Assembly (NCBI RefSeq): GCF_019930585.1
Contig: NZ_CP082839.1
Coordinates: 558,001 to 622,000, forward strand
Length of the DNA: 64,000 nt
DNA from: Sphingomonas nostoxanthinifaciens
GTDB lineage: Bacteria; Pseudomonadota; Alphaproteobacteria; Sphingomonadales; Sphingomonadaceae
Direction: 5' to 3'
The position numbers and the translations under genes were made by a program. Positions 20,159 to 30,409 of this stretch are shown here, piece by piece. The notes under the pieces are model-generated. The model had not been told where the DNA came from, did not search any database, and saw only the letters and a list, made by a program, of their open reading frames with translations. Each line of letters starts with the position of its first letter. The first letter of the stretch is position 1.

Positions 20159-21838
20159 ATGCCTTTCAGTCGATTACCCACGCCTCTCGCCGAGGCGTTG
20201 ACCGAACGCGGCTATGCCGCGCCCACCGCCGTCCAGGCCGCCGTCATCGAGCCGGCAGCGGAGGGTCGTGACATGATCGTCTCCGCCCAGACCGGATCGG
20301 GCAAGACCGTCGCGTTCGGGCTGGCCATGGCCGCCGACCTGATGCGCGACGGCGCGCTGCCCGCGCCCGGCCTGCCGCAGGTGCTGGTGATCGCGCCGAC
20401 CCGCGAGCTGGCGCTGCAGGTCGCACGCGAGCTCGAGTGGCTCTACGCCAAGGTCGGTGCGCGCATCACGTCGTGCGTCGGCGGCATGGATCCCAGCCGC
20501 GAGCGCCGCACGCTCAGCCACGGCACGCACATCGTCGTCGGCACGCCGGGTCGTTTGCGCGACCATCTGGAGCGCGGTGCGCTCGTCCTGTCGTCGCTGC
20601 GCGTCGCCGTGCTCGACGAAGCGGACGAGATGCTCGACATGGGCTTCCGCGAGGATCTGGAGCAGATCCTCGACGCGACGCCGTCCGCGCGGCGGACCCT
20701 GCTGTTCTCCGCGACGATGCCCAAGCCGATCGTCGCCTTGGCCAAGCGCTATCAGCGCGACGCGCTGGCCATCTCGACCATCGGCGCCGAGCGTGGCCAT
20801 GGCGACATTTCCTATCAGGCGGTGACAGTCGCGCCGTCGGATATCGAGAATGCCTGCGTCAACCTGCTGCGCTTCTACGAGCCGGATACCGCGATTCTGT
20901 TCTGCGCGACGCGCGAGGCGGTCAACCGCCTGCATGCAAGCCTCGTCGAGCGCGGTTTTGCCGCGGTGGCGCTGTCGGGCGAGCATTCGCAGTCCGAGCG
21001 CAACCATGCGCTGCAGGCGTTGCGCGACCGCCGGGCGCGCGTCTGCGTCGCGACCGACGTGGCGGCGCGCGGCATCGATCTGCCGTCGCTGAGCCTGGTG
21101 ATCCACGCCGAGCTGCCGCGCGATGCGGAGGCATTGCAGCACCGTTCGGGCCGCACCGGGCGCGCGGGCAAGAAGGGCACCGCCGTGCTGATTGTCCCCT
21201 ATCCGCGCCGTCGCCGGACCGAGGGCATGCTGCGCGACGCGCGCATCCAGGCCGAGTGGCGCGGCGTGCCGACCCCAGCCGAGGTGCAGGACGCGGATCG
21301 CGAGCGGTTGATTGTCACGCTCTCCCAGCCGCAGGAGCTGGACGACGAGGATCGCGCGCTGGGCGCCCGCCTCCTCGCCGAGCGCAGCCCGGAAGAGGTG
21401 GCGGCGATGCTGGTGCGCGCGCACCGTGCGCGCCTGCCCGCCGCCGAGGAGCTGCTGGAGGGCGGGCCGTCCTCGGTTCGCCAGCGCGACGAGGGGCCGC
21501 GTGCCGGCTTCGAAGATACGGTCTGGTTCCGCATGAATGTCGGCCGTCGCCACAATGCCGATCCGCGCTGGCTGTTGCCGTTGCTGTGCCGCCGCGGCCA
21601 CATCACCAAGCAGGATATCGGCGCGATCCGCATCGCCAATGACGAGACGGCGTTCGAGATTCCGCGCGCGGTTGCGGGCAAGTTCGCCGCCGCGTTGAAG
21701 CGCACCGCCGCGAGCGACCAGGAAAGCGAGCTGATGATCGTGCCGATGGCCGGCCCGCCCGAGCGTGGTGGCGGTCCGCCGCCGCGCGCGCGCCTGACGC
21801 CCCGCCCGACCAACCGGGGTCCGCGCGGCCGGCGATGA
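20159..21838 (+). CDS. DEAD-box ATP-dependent RNA helicase with DbpA-like C-terminal domain
   Basis: 559 residues. The motifs appear in order: Q-motif APTAVQAAVI, Walker A AQTGSGKT, PTRELALQ, TPGRLRDH, the DEAD box in VLDEADEMLDMGF, SATMP, and HRSGRTGRAG. The region ~440-530 (from MNVGRRHNADPRWLLPLLC to ELMIVPM) is a DbpA/CsdA RNA-binding domain, and the tail is Arg/Pro/Gly-rich. This points to ribosome assembly or structured-RNA remodelling. The ATG is preceded by a hairpin covering the ribosome-binding region. The last codon overlaps the YaiI-family gene (ATGA). Confidence 0.93.
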   Translation: MPFSRLPTPLAEALTERGYAAPTAVQAAVIEPAAEGRDMIVSAQTGSGKTVAFGLAMAADLMRDGALPAPGLPQVLVIAPTRELALQVARELEWLYAKVGARITSCVGGMDPSRERRTLSHGTHIVVGTPGRLRDHLERGALVLSSLRVAVLDEADEMLDMGFREDLEQILDATPSARRTLLFSATMPKPIVALAKRYQRDALAISTIGAERGHGDISYQAVTVAPSDIENACVNLLRFYEPDTAILFCATREAVNRLHASLVERGFAAVALSGEHSQSERNHALQALRDRRARVCVATDVAARGIDLPSLSLVIHAELPRDAEALQHRSGRTGRAGKKGTAVLIVPYPRRRRTEGMLRDARIQAEWRGVPTPAEVQDADRERLIVTLSQPQELDDEDRALGARLLAERSPEEVAAMLVRAHRARLPAAEELLEGGPSSVRQRDEGPRAGFEDTVWFRMNVGRRHNADPRWLLPLLCRRGHITKQDIGAIRIANDETAFEIPRAVAGKFAAALKRTAASDQESELMIVPMAGPPERGGGPPPRARLTPRPTNRGPRGRR

Positions 21839-22290
21839 TCCCGCGCATCCTGGTCGATGCCGACGCCTGCCCGGTCAAGGACGAGATCTACAAGGTCGCG
21901 TGGCGGCGCGAGGCGGCGGTCACGATCGTCAGCAACAGCCATTTGCGCGTCCCCCAGCATCCGCTGGTGAGCCGCGTGGTGGTGAGCGACGGCTTCGACG
22001 CCGCCGACGACTGGATCGCGGCCGAGGCCGGCCGCGACGCGGTGGTGGTCACCGCGGATATATTGCTCGCCGATCGTTGCCTGAAGGCAGGGGCGACCGT
22101 GCTTGCGCCGACCGGCAGGCCCTTCACCACCGCGTCGATCGGCAGCGCGATCGCCACCCGCGCGATCATGGCGGATCTGCGCGCCGGCGGCGACCAGCTC
22201 GGCGGGCCTGCGCCGTTCGCAAAATCGGATCGCTCGCGCTTCCTGTCCGCGCTGGACGAGGCGCTGGGGCGGATCCTGCGGACGGCCTGA
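21835..22290 (+). CDS. YaiI/YqxD family protein (UPF0178)
   Basis: 151 residues. The N-terminus ILVDADACPVKDEIYKVA with VTIVSNSHL, VVSDGFDAADDWIA, VVVTADILLADRC and TGRPFTTASIG are the conserved blocks of UPF0178. The Asp-rich pattern resembles PIN-type nuclease folds, but no activity is established. Translationally coupled to the upstream helicase by ATGA, which suggests an RNA-related job (inference). Confidence 0.9.
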   Translation: MIPRILVDADACPVKDEIYKVAWRREAAVTIVSNSHLRVPQHPLVSRVVVSDGFDAADDWIAAEAGRDAVVVTADILLADRCLKAGATVLAPTGRPFTTASIGSAIATRAIMADLRAGGDQLGGPAPFAKSDRSRFLSALDEALGRILRTA

Positions 22291-22333
22291 TGGCGTCGCC
22301 GGAGCTGACGCCGACGACGCCGATCGCTCGCCG

Positions 22334-23068
22334 TCAAGCGGTGACACGCGCCGCGTGCGTGCGCCGCCGCATCGCACCGCCGACTAGGCCGAACCCGCCG
22401 ACCATCAGCGCCCAGCTCGCCGGTTCCGGTACGGCGGCGGGCGTCGCCTCGCCGGGCGTGATCGGGGTATCGTAGATGCGGATATAATCGACGAACCCGC
22501 TGGACGCCTCTCCGCTCGCGGTCGCCGTATCGTCGATGAAGAAGTTGAGCGCGGCGGTGATCGCCGTCTCCGACCGGTTGGTCGGATCGGAGATGCCGAA
22601 CAGCTGCACGCCGTCGATATAGCCGGCCACCGTACCGTCCGACGCATGGGAGAGCGTCAGCCTCACCGGCACGCCGGCGGTGAAGACGGGATCGGTCGAG
22701 TCGCCGAACGGATAGATGCTGAAATGGGCGTTGTGGCTGTAGAAGCCGCTGTCGCTGGCGAGATTGCTGAAGTCGACCAGCTTGATGTAGCCATTGCCGC
22801 GCGGGCCGTTCAGCGCATCCAGCGTGAAGGTCATGTCGATCGTGTAGCTGGTCGTGGGCGCGAGGCCTGTGATCGTCGGCCCCTGATTGATCCCGAATGT
22901 GATGCCGGTGCTGCCGAGCGAGCCGGTGCCGGCATTGTTGGCGAGCGTGACGGCGGTGCCGGCGCTGTTGTCGAGCGAACCGTTCAACTCGAAGTCGGCG
23001 ATCAGCGTGGCATGAGCCGCAGACGCGAGCGAGAGCGCGGCGACGACGAATACAGGCAAGATACGCAT
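22334..23068 (-). CDS. PEP-CTERM sorted protein, LamG/jelly-roll-like
   Basis: 244 residues with signal peptide MRILPVFVVAALSLASAAHA and a C-terminal exosortase tail: PEPASWALMVGGFGLVGG, then MRRR. The middle (LIADFELNGSLDNSAGT, FTLDALNGPRGNGYIK, GVPVRLTLSHASDGTVAGY, GFVDYIRIYD) reads as a concanavalin-like (LamG) beta-sandwich, often carbohydrate-binding. Start 23068 has AAGGGGA upstream. The exosortase is not in the window. An attenuator-like hairpin lies in its likely 5' leader. Confidence 0.85.
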   Translation of the reverse strand: MRILPVFVVAALSLASAAHATLIADFELNGSLDNSAGTAVTLANNAGTGSLGSTGITFGINQGPTITGLAPTTSYTIDMTFTLDALNGPRGNGYIKLVDFSNLASDSGFYSHNAHFSIYPFGDSTDPVFTAGVPVRLTLSHASDGTVAGYIDGVQLFGISDPTNRSETAITAALNFFIDDTATASGEASSGFVDYIRIYDTPITPGEATPAAVPEPASWALMVGGFGLVGGAMRRRTHAARVTA

Positions 23069-23155
23069 CACAATCCCCTTGATCCTTAATGGATCTTCAC
23101 GATGCGTCCGCGATATCCCGCGACCGGAAAACCCTCCGATTGAAGGGGTGCGCTC

Positions 23156-23209
23156 AAAAAAACGGCGCGCCGAAACGCGTCGGCGATCGCGGTTTCGCGA
23201 CCGGCGCGC
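23156..23209 (-). terminator. Hairpin plus T7 ahead of the PEP-CTERM gene
   Basis: Read on the minus strand: an 8-bp outer stem (GCGCGCCG at 23165-23172 with CGGCGCGC at 23202-23209), a partial inner stem (AAACGCG with CGCGGTTT), CG, then seven T (the complement of A7 at 23156-23162). This is an intrinsic-terminator shape pointing at the PEP-CTERM gene, whose start is 88 nt further on. It could be an attenuator or a shield against antisense reading from the ABC-F side. Confidence 0.5.
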
Positions 23210-23252
23210 GTCCAACTTCCGCAACTTCGCTGCGTCTGCTAAGGCGCGCGCC

Positions 23253-25115
<1,863 letters not shown>

Positions 25116-25496
25116 GCTCGACCGCCGCCCGCAACGGCGCGATTCGCGCGTCCAAGCGTCGCAGAAGGTGACAAAGGTGACGCTACGTCAGCGGTCGGTC
25201 CCCCTTCCGCGATGCGGCCGCCTTGGCCATGCGGGCTGATCGACACTGAGAAAGAGCAGCGGCGGGATAGCTTTTCACGCGCGTATTGTACTTGATATGT
25301 TCCAACCCGTCAAGCCGGCCGATCGTCCGGCGGGGCCGATCCGGCCGCGAACGGCGAGGGTCTTCCTGACGCGGAGCTGCACCTCGATTTGCGGCGCGCA
25401 GGCACGATTGAGATCGAGCCGAAACGATTCTCCCTTCTCTGCCAGCGTGTGAATTGATAACATAGGTTAAGAGAATCGAGTGGAGGCATAAGGGTG
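25116..25496. other. Intergenic region of ~380 bp, no gene recognised
   Basis: Between the ABC-F and second PEP-CTERM genes. The composition is patchy: AT-richer stretches at ~25284-25302 and ~25450-25480 and a GC-rich fold near 25314-25350 built from GCCGG/CCGGC arms and two GGCCGATC repeats. I see no tRNA, convincing terminator or small ORF with a good ribosome site. The AT-rich end (TTGATAACATAGGTTAAG) probably carries the promoter of the next gene. Confidence 0.5.
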
Positions 25497-26177
25497 ATGA
25501 CGGTCGCAACGGTGCGTTTTGTAAACAAGGTCGCGCTCGTTGCCGGGCTTGCCTTGCCGATCGCGCTGCAGTCGCCGGCGACTGCAACGGTGGTCACGTC
25601 GCTAAATGGCGCGACGGCGGTCGACATTCCGGCGGCGCTCAACGATGACGATGCGTCGACCAAGGGGCCGATCATATTCGGTCCGGGTATGACCTACACG
25701 TCCACGAGCGGCAATTCGCTGTTCGGCTATACCGACAGCTACGGCTTCACGCCCGACATCCTGTGGAGCGGGACGCCGATGATCGGACTGAATGCAGGCA
25801 GGGGGACGGTGACGCTGAGCTTCGCGACGCCGCTGTCGGGCTTCCTCGCGGAAATCGATTCGACCCAATATGCCTCTACTTCCGATGCGATCATCACCGC
25901 TTACGATCTTGCGGGTGACGTGCTGGACAGCATCCTGTTCGAACATAACGGCTATCAGGTCGAACCCGGCTATATGGGCTTCAGCTACGCCACGGCCGAG
26001 ATCAGTCGGATCACCTTCGCCAACGAATATATCGGCCTGCGCAATATCTCGATTCTCTCGGCCGATCAGATCGGCCCGGTGCCCGAGGCGACGACCTGGG
26101 GCATGATGATCGTAGGGTTCGGCATGGCCGGCACGGCGCTCCGCCGTGCGCGCCGCGTCCGCCCCCAAGCGGCGTGA
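25497..26177 (+). CDS. PEP-CTERM-type sorted protein
   Basis: 226 residues with an N-terminal signal region (VALVAGLALPIALQSPATA) and a C-terminal sorting tail VPEATTWGMMIVGFGMAG followed by ALRRARR. The usual P-E-P is P-E-A here, but the following Trp-Gly-Met-Met and hydrophobic helix are typical of the sphingomonad variant. The middle domain (about residues 35-190) is Ser/Thr/Gly-rich and beta-rich, of no family I recognise. ATG 25497 (GGAGG ten bases upstream) or GTG 25494 could be the start. Convergent with uvrD. Confidence 0.78.
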   Translation: MTVATVRFVNKVALVAGLALPIALQSPATATVVTSLNGATAVDIPAALNDDDASTKGPIIFGPGMTYTSTSGNSLFGYTDSYGFTPDILWSGTPMIGLNAGRGTVTLSFATPLSGFLAEIDSTQYASTSDAIITAYDLAGDVLDSILFEHNGYQVEPGYMGFSYATAEISRITFANEYIGLRNISILSADQIGPVPEATTWGMMIVGFGMAGTALRRARRVRPQAA

Positions 26178-26192
26178 GGCCGGTTTCTATTC

Positions 26193-28472
26193 TCAGCCAA
26201 GCGTGACGAAGCTGTCGAGCACGCGCTTGCGCCCGGCATGCTCGAACTCGACCTCGAGCTTGTTGCCCTCGATTTCGGCGATCGTGCCGTAGCCGAACTT
26301 GGCGTGGAACACGCGCTGGCCGAGGCCGATGTCGGCGCGCGGCTTGGCGGCGAAGCTGGCGGCGGACGCCTTCGCCTCGGCCAGCCGCATCGGGCTCATG
26401 TCGAGCGGCTTCTGCGCCGCGCGCTGCCAGCCGGGGCCGCGATGCTCGGCGCGCGACGGCGCCTCGCGATGGACGTGGGCGAACGGGTCGCCCTGCTCGC
26501 TCCATTGCGCGCGCCACAGGCTCTCGCCGCCGGACATGGTGGTCTCGCTCTCGATATGCTCTGCCGGCAGCTCGCCGACGAAGCGTGAAGGAATGGAGCT
26601 CGTCCACTGGCCATAGATGCGGCGATTGGCGGCGTGGAGGATGTGCGCCCGCCGCCGCGCCCGTGTGATCGCGACGTAGGCGAGGCGGCGCTCCTCCTCG
26701 AGGCTGGCGGTGCCGCCTTCGTCAACCGCACGCTGCGACGGGAAGACGCCTTCCTCCCAGCCGACGAGGAAGACCGTGTCGAACTCCAGCCCCTTGGCGG
26801 CGTGGATCGTCATGATCGTCACCTTGGCGTCGTCCGCGGTCGCGTCATTGTCCATGACGAGGCTGACATGCTCGAGAAAGGCGCCGAGCGTTTCATAATC
26901 CTCCATCGCGCGGGCGAGCTCGGTGAGGTTTTCGAGCCGGCCGCTCGCCTCGGTCGAGCGCTCGGCCTGGAGCATCGCGGTATAGCCGCTCTCGTCCAGC
27001 ATCAGCCGCGCAAGCTCGGCATGCGGCAGCTCGGACAATTTCGTCCGCCAGCGCGCGATATCGCCGATCAGGTTGCCGAGCGCGCGGCGCGCCTGCGGCG
27101 TCAGTTCGTCGGTGTCGAGGATGCGCGCGGCGGCGGTCGTCAGCGGCAGGTCGCCCGCGCGTGCGAGCTGGTGGATCTTCTGCACCGCCTTGTCGCCGAG
27201 GCCGCGCTTGGGGACGTTGACGATGCGCTCGAACGCGAGGTCGTCGCTCGGCTGGGCGATGACGCGCAGGTAAGCGAGCGCGTCGCGAATCTCGGCGCGC
27301 TCGTAGAAGCGGAAGCCGCCGACGATTCGGTACGGCATGCCGATCGCGATGAAGCGGTCCTCGAACTCGCGCGTCTGGAACTGGGCGCGGACGAGGATCG
27401 CGATCTTGTCGAGCGTGGTGCCGCCGCGCTGCGCGCTCTCAATCTCCTCGCCGACGCGGCGCGCCTCCTCCGGCCCGTCCCACACACCGACGACGCGCAC
27501 CTTCTCGCCCGCATCGAGCTCGGTCCACAGGGTCTTGCCGAGGCGGCCGCCATTATGATCGATCACGCCCGATGCCGCGCCGAGGATGTGCGGGGTCGAT
27601 CGGTAATTCTGCTCCAGTCGGATCACCGTCGCGCCGGGAAAGTCGCGTTCGAAGCGCAGGATGTTGGCGACCTCGGCGCCGCGCCACGAATAGATCGACT
27701 GGTCGTCGTCGCCGACGCAGGCGATGTTCTTGCGCTCCTGCGCCAGCAGCCGCAGCCATAGATATTGGCTGGCGTTGGTGTCCTGATATTCGTCCACCAT
27801 GATGTAGCGGAAGCGCTGCTGGTAGGATTGCAGCACGTCGCGATGCGTCTTCAGAATGACGAGCATGTGCAGCAGCAGGTCGCCGAAATCGCAGGCGTTC
27901 ACCGCCTTCAGCCGCGCCTGATAGGCGGCGTACAATTCCTGGCCGCGCCCGTTGGCGAAGGCCTCGCTCTCGGCGGCGTCGATCTCGGCAGGCGTCCAGC
28001 CGCGATTCTTCCAGCGGTCGATCAGGCCCGCCAGCGCGCGCGCGGTCCAGCGTTTCTCGTCGAGATCGGCCGCCTGGATGAGCTGCTTGAGCAGGCGCAA
28101 CTGGTCGTCGGTGTCGAGGATCGTGAAGTTGGATTGCAGCCCCACCAGTTCGGCATGCCGACGCAGCATCTTGGCCGCGATCGAATGGAAGGTGCCGAGC
28201 CACGGCATCCCCTCGACCGCATCGCCCATCATTCGGCCGACGCGCTCGCGCATCTCGCGCGCGGCCTTGTTTGTGAAGGTGACCGCGAGGATCTCGCTCG
28301 GCCAGGCGCGGCGCGTGGCGATCAGGTGGGCGAGGCGCGCGGTGAGCGCCGCCGTCTTGCCCGTGCCCGCGCCCGCCAGCACCAACACCGGCCCCTCGGT
28401 GGTCAGCACCGCCTCGCGCTGCGGCGGGTTGAGGCCGCGCAGGTAAGCGGGCTCGTTGGTGGTCGCGGGCAT
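26193..28472 (-). CDS. uvrD: UvrD/PcrA-type DNA helicase
   Basis: 759-residue SF1A 3'-5' helicase for nucleotide-excision and mismatch repair. Motifs: Walker A LAGAGTGKTAAL, TFTNKAAREM, the Q/E motif in MVDEYQDTNASQY, GDDDQSIYSWRGA, LEQNYRST, TIHAAKGLEFD and VAITRARRR. The C-terminal end (VFHAKFGYGTIAEIEGNKL) is the Tudor-like RNA-polymerase-binding domain of PcrA/UvrD. ATG 28472 is chosen because GGGGTGA sits just upstream; GTG 28481 would overlap that site. The gene is convergent with the second PEP-CTERM gene. Confidence 0.95.
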   Translation of the reverse strand: MPATTNEPAYLRGLNPPQREAVLTTEGPVLVLAGAGTGKTAALTARLAHLIATRRAWPSEILAVTFTNKAAREMRERVGRMMGDAVEGMPWLGTFHSIAAKMLRRHAELVGLQSNFTILDTDDQLRLLKQLIQAADLDEKRWTARALAGLIDRWKNRGWTPAEIDAAESEAFANGRGQELYAAYQARLKAVNACDFGDLLLHMLVILKTHRDVLQSYQQRFRYIMVDEYQDTNASQYLWLRLLAQERKNIACVGDDDQSIYSWRGAEVANILRFERDFPGATVIRLEQNYRSTPHILGAASGVIDHNGGRLGKTLWTELDAGEKVRVVGVWDGPEEARRVGEEIESAQRGGTTLDKIAILVRAQFQTREFEDRFIAIGMPYRIVGGFRFYERAEIRDALAYLRVIAQPSDDLAFERIVNVPKRGLGDKAVQKIHQLARAGDLPLTTAAARILDTDELTPQARRALGNLIGDIARWRTKLSELPHAELARLMLDESGYTAMLQAERSTEASGRLENLTELARAMEDYETLGAFLEHVSLVMDNDATADDAKVTIMTIHAAKGLEFDTVFLVGWEEGVFPSQRAVDEGGTASLEEERRLAYVAITRARRRAHILHAANRRIYGQWTSSIPSRFVGELPAEHIESETTMSGGESLWRAQWSEQGDPFAHVHREAPSRAEHRGPGWQRAAQKPLDMSPMRLAEAKASAASFAAKPRADIGLGQRVFHAKFGYGTIAEIEGNKLEVEFEHAGRKRVLDSFVTLG

Positions 28473-28634
28473 CTGGGTCACCCCGAACAGGTAGGGAACG
28501 CATGCCCGCCGGGCAACCGTTCGATACGGGATACCGCGCCGCCGGAGCCATTTGGCGGACGCAACCAGAAGCGCCCTCGGGTGTTCGGTCGCTTCGACGG
28601 AGCCGTTACGGTTCTGGCAAAATGGAGGTTGTCA

Positions 28635-28946
28635 ATGAAGAAGACATTTCTGATCGCCGCTGCCGCCGCTCTCACGCTGGGCACCGTTGCCGTCGCGCAG
28701 GACATGCCCGCGCAGACCCCGCCGGCGTCGACCAGCCCCGACATGCAGGCGGCCCCGGCCGCAGCGCCCGCCACGCCCGACGCCTCGGCCATGCCGGCAC
28801 CGACGCCCGCGCCGGCCGACAGCAGCGCCGCGCCGGCCGCCGCGCCGACCGACACCAGCAGCTATCCGCCCTGCGGCAAGGGCATGACCGACAAGTGCGT
28901 CCAGAAGGGCGGCATGGGCCACAAGGCGTGGCACAAGAAGAAGTAA
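28635..28946 (+). CDS. Small secreted Pro/Ala-rich protein
   Basis: 103 residues: signal peptide MKKTFLIAAAAALTLGTVAVA, a ~55-residue low-complexity Ala/Pro/Ser/Thr linker, and a basic end with YPPCGKGMTDKCVQKGG followed by HKAWHKKK. The two Cys may pair. No family recognised. Start 28635 has GGAGG at good spacing, and a terminator-like hairpin follows the stop. Probably a cell-envelope protein whose basic tail contacts peptidoglycan or polysaccharide (inference). Confidence 0.8.
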   Translation: MKKTFLIAAAAALTLGTVAVAQDMPAQTPPASTSPDMQAAPAAAPATPDASAMPAPTPAPADSSAAPAAAPTDTSSYPPCGKGMTDKCVQKGGMGHKAWHKKK

Positions 28947-28950
28947 GCGC

Positions 28951-28982
28951 GCGCGGCGATTGACCGCCGCGCCCGATTGTTT
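28951..28982 (+). terminator. Hairpin after the small secreted protein gene
   Basis: GCGCGGCG (28951-28958) and CGCCGCGC (28965-28972) form an 8-bp stem with a 6-nt loop, starting four bases after the stop codon. The following CCGATTGTTTC is moderately T-rich. Probable intrinsic terminator. Confidence 0.55.
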
Positions 28983-28990
28983 CAACGCCA

Positions 28991-29023
28991 CTCCCTCGCG
29001 CGCAATGTCCGTGCGCGAGGGAG
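28991..29023 (+). promoter_or_regulatory. 11-bp hairpin enclosing the Shine-Dalgarno site of the MFS gene
   Basis: CTCCCTCGCGC (28991-29001) pairs perfectly with GCGCGAGGGAG (29013-29023) across an 11-nt loop. The 3' arm contains GAGGGAG, the only ribosome-binding site for the ATG at 29031, which lies seven bases after it. A TTT follows the stem, so it could also work as a second terminator for the upstream gene. Confidence 0.55.
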
Positions 29024-29030
29024 TTTGCGC

Positions 29031-30305
29031 ATGACCAAGACCGGACCGTCGACACGGCGCGTGCTGGCGGCGAGCCTGATCGGCACCGGCATCGAATTCT
29101 ACGATTTCTACGTCTACACCACCGCCGCCGCATTGGTGTTCGGCGAGCTGTTCTTCCCGAAGACATCACCGCAGGCCCAGCAATTGCTGTCGTTCGCCAC
29201 GATTGGCGTGGCGTTCGTCGCGCGGCCGCTCGGATCGATCTTCTTCGGCCATTTCGGTGACCGTGTCGGCCGCAAGTCGACGCTCGTCGCCTCCTTGCTC
29301 ACGATGGGCCTGTCGACCACCCTGGTTGCGGTGCTGCCGACCTATGCCGACGCCGGCTGGGTGGCGGCATTGCTGCTGTGCGTGCTGCGCTTCGGCCAGG
29401 GCTTCGGCCTTGGCGGCGAGTGGGGCGGGGCGGCGTTGCTCGCGGTCGAACATGCGCCGCCGGGCAAGCGCGCGCGCTACGGCATGTTCCCGCAATTGGG
29501 CGCGCCTGCGGGCTTCATCGCCGCCAACGGCCTGTTCCTGATCCTCGGCGCGACGCTCACCAAGGCGCAGTTCCACGATTGGGGCTGGCGCGTGCCGTTC
29601 GCGCTGTCGGCCTTGCTGGTGGTGGTCGGCATGTGGATCCGGCTGCGGCTGGCCGAGACGCCCGAATTCGCCGCGTCGCTGCGGGAAGCGCCGCCGCCGG
29701 CGGTGCCACTGGGCGAGGTGGTGGCGCGCCATGCCGGGCCGCTGATCGGCGGCACGATCGCGACCATCGCCTGCTTCGCGCTCTATTACGTCGCGACCGC
29801 CTTCGCGCTCGGCTACGGCACCAAGACGCTCGGCTACGGGATGCAGCAATTCCTCGGCGTCCAGCTCGGCGCGATCCTGTTCATGGCGATCGGCATCTAT
29901 GCCGCTGCGTGGCTGGCCGACATGCATTATGACGAGCGGCGCGTGCTGATGGCGGGCTGCATCGGTACGATCGTGTCGGGGCTGTTGATGGCGCCGCTGA
30001 TGGGCTCAGGCTCGCTCGCGCTGGTTTTCCTGTTCCTCGCGCTTTCGCTCACGCTGATGGGCTTCGTCTACGGGCCGCTGGGTGCGTGGCTGCCCGGCCT
30101 GTTCCCGGCGCGCGTACGCTATACCGGCGCGTCGATGACCTTCAACGTGGCGGGCGTGCTCGGCGGCGGGCTGACGCCTTTGCTGTCGCAATGGCTGGCG
30201 ACCAAGGGCGGGCTGACCTGGGTCGGGCTCTACACCAGCGCAGCGGCGGTGCTGAGCCTGGCGGCGCTGGCGTTGCTAAAATCAACGCCCCCCCGTTCGT
30301 CCTGA
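29031..30305 (+). CDS. MFS transporter, metabolite:H+ symporter (ProP/ShiA-like) family
   Basis: 424 residues with 12 predicted membrane segments. The N-terminus SLIGTGIEFYDFYVYTTAA, the loop GHFGDRVGRKSTL and LRFGQGFGLGGEWGGA are the defining blocks of the MHS family (citrate, alpha-ketoglutarate, shikimate, proline/betaine carriers). The exact substrate cannot be read. ATG 29031 is used; its ribosome site is inside a strong hairpin. The last codons (PPRSS and the stop) come from the 105-bp family A repeat, so the C-terminus has been formed by that insertion or is drifting. Confidence 0.88.
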   Translation: MTKTGPSTRRVLAASLIGTGIEFYDFYVYTTAAALVFGELFFPKTSPQAQQLLSFATIGVAFVARPLGSIFFGHFGDRVGRKSTLVASLLTMGLSTTLVAVLPTYADAGWVAALLLCVLRFGQGFGLGGEWGGAALLAVEHAPPGKRARYGMFPQLGAPAGFIAANGLFLILGATLTKAQFHDWGWRVPFALSALLVVVGMWIRLRLAETPEFAASLREAPPPAVPLGEVVARHAGPLIGGTIATIACFALYYVATAFALGYGTKTLGYGMQQFLGVQLGAILFMAIGIYAAAWLADMHYDERRVLMAGCIGTIVSGLLMAPLMGSGSLALVFLFLALSLTLMGFVYGPLGAWLPGLFPARVRYTGASMTFNVAGVLGGGLTPLLSQWLATKGGLTWVGLYTSAAAVLSLAALALLKSTPPRSS

Positions 30306-30397
30306 GGAGCCACTGAGCCTGTCGAAGTGGCGTCTCGAAGGGCAGATGCTTCGAGACGAGGCTTCGGCTTCGCTCAGCCTCTCCTCAGCACGAACGG
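30293..30397. repeat. 105-bp palindromic element, family A copy 2
   Basis: Begins CCGTTCGTCCTGAGGAG and ends CTCCTCAGCACGAACGG. It is an inverted, near-identical copy of 16509-16613, exactly the same length. It overlaps the last 13 nt of the MFS gene and fills the gap before the convergent rsmD stop, where its hairpins could end transcription from both sides. Confidence 0.9.
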
Positions 30398-30409
30398 TCA
30401 GGGAAGTTT

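Noticed and set aside
25116..25496. Intergenic region examined for a riboswitch or tRNA
   Set aside because: GC-rich folds are present, but no conserved riboswitch core, cloverleaf or T-loop sequence could be found by eye.
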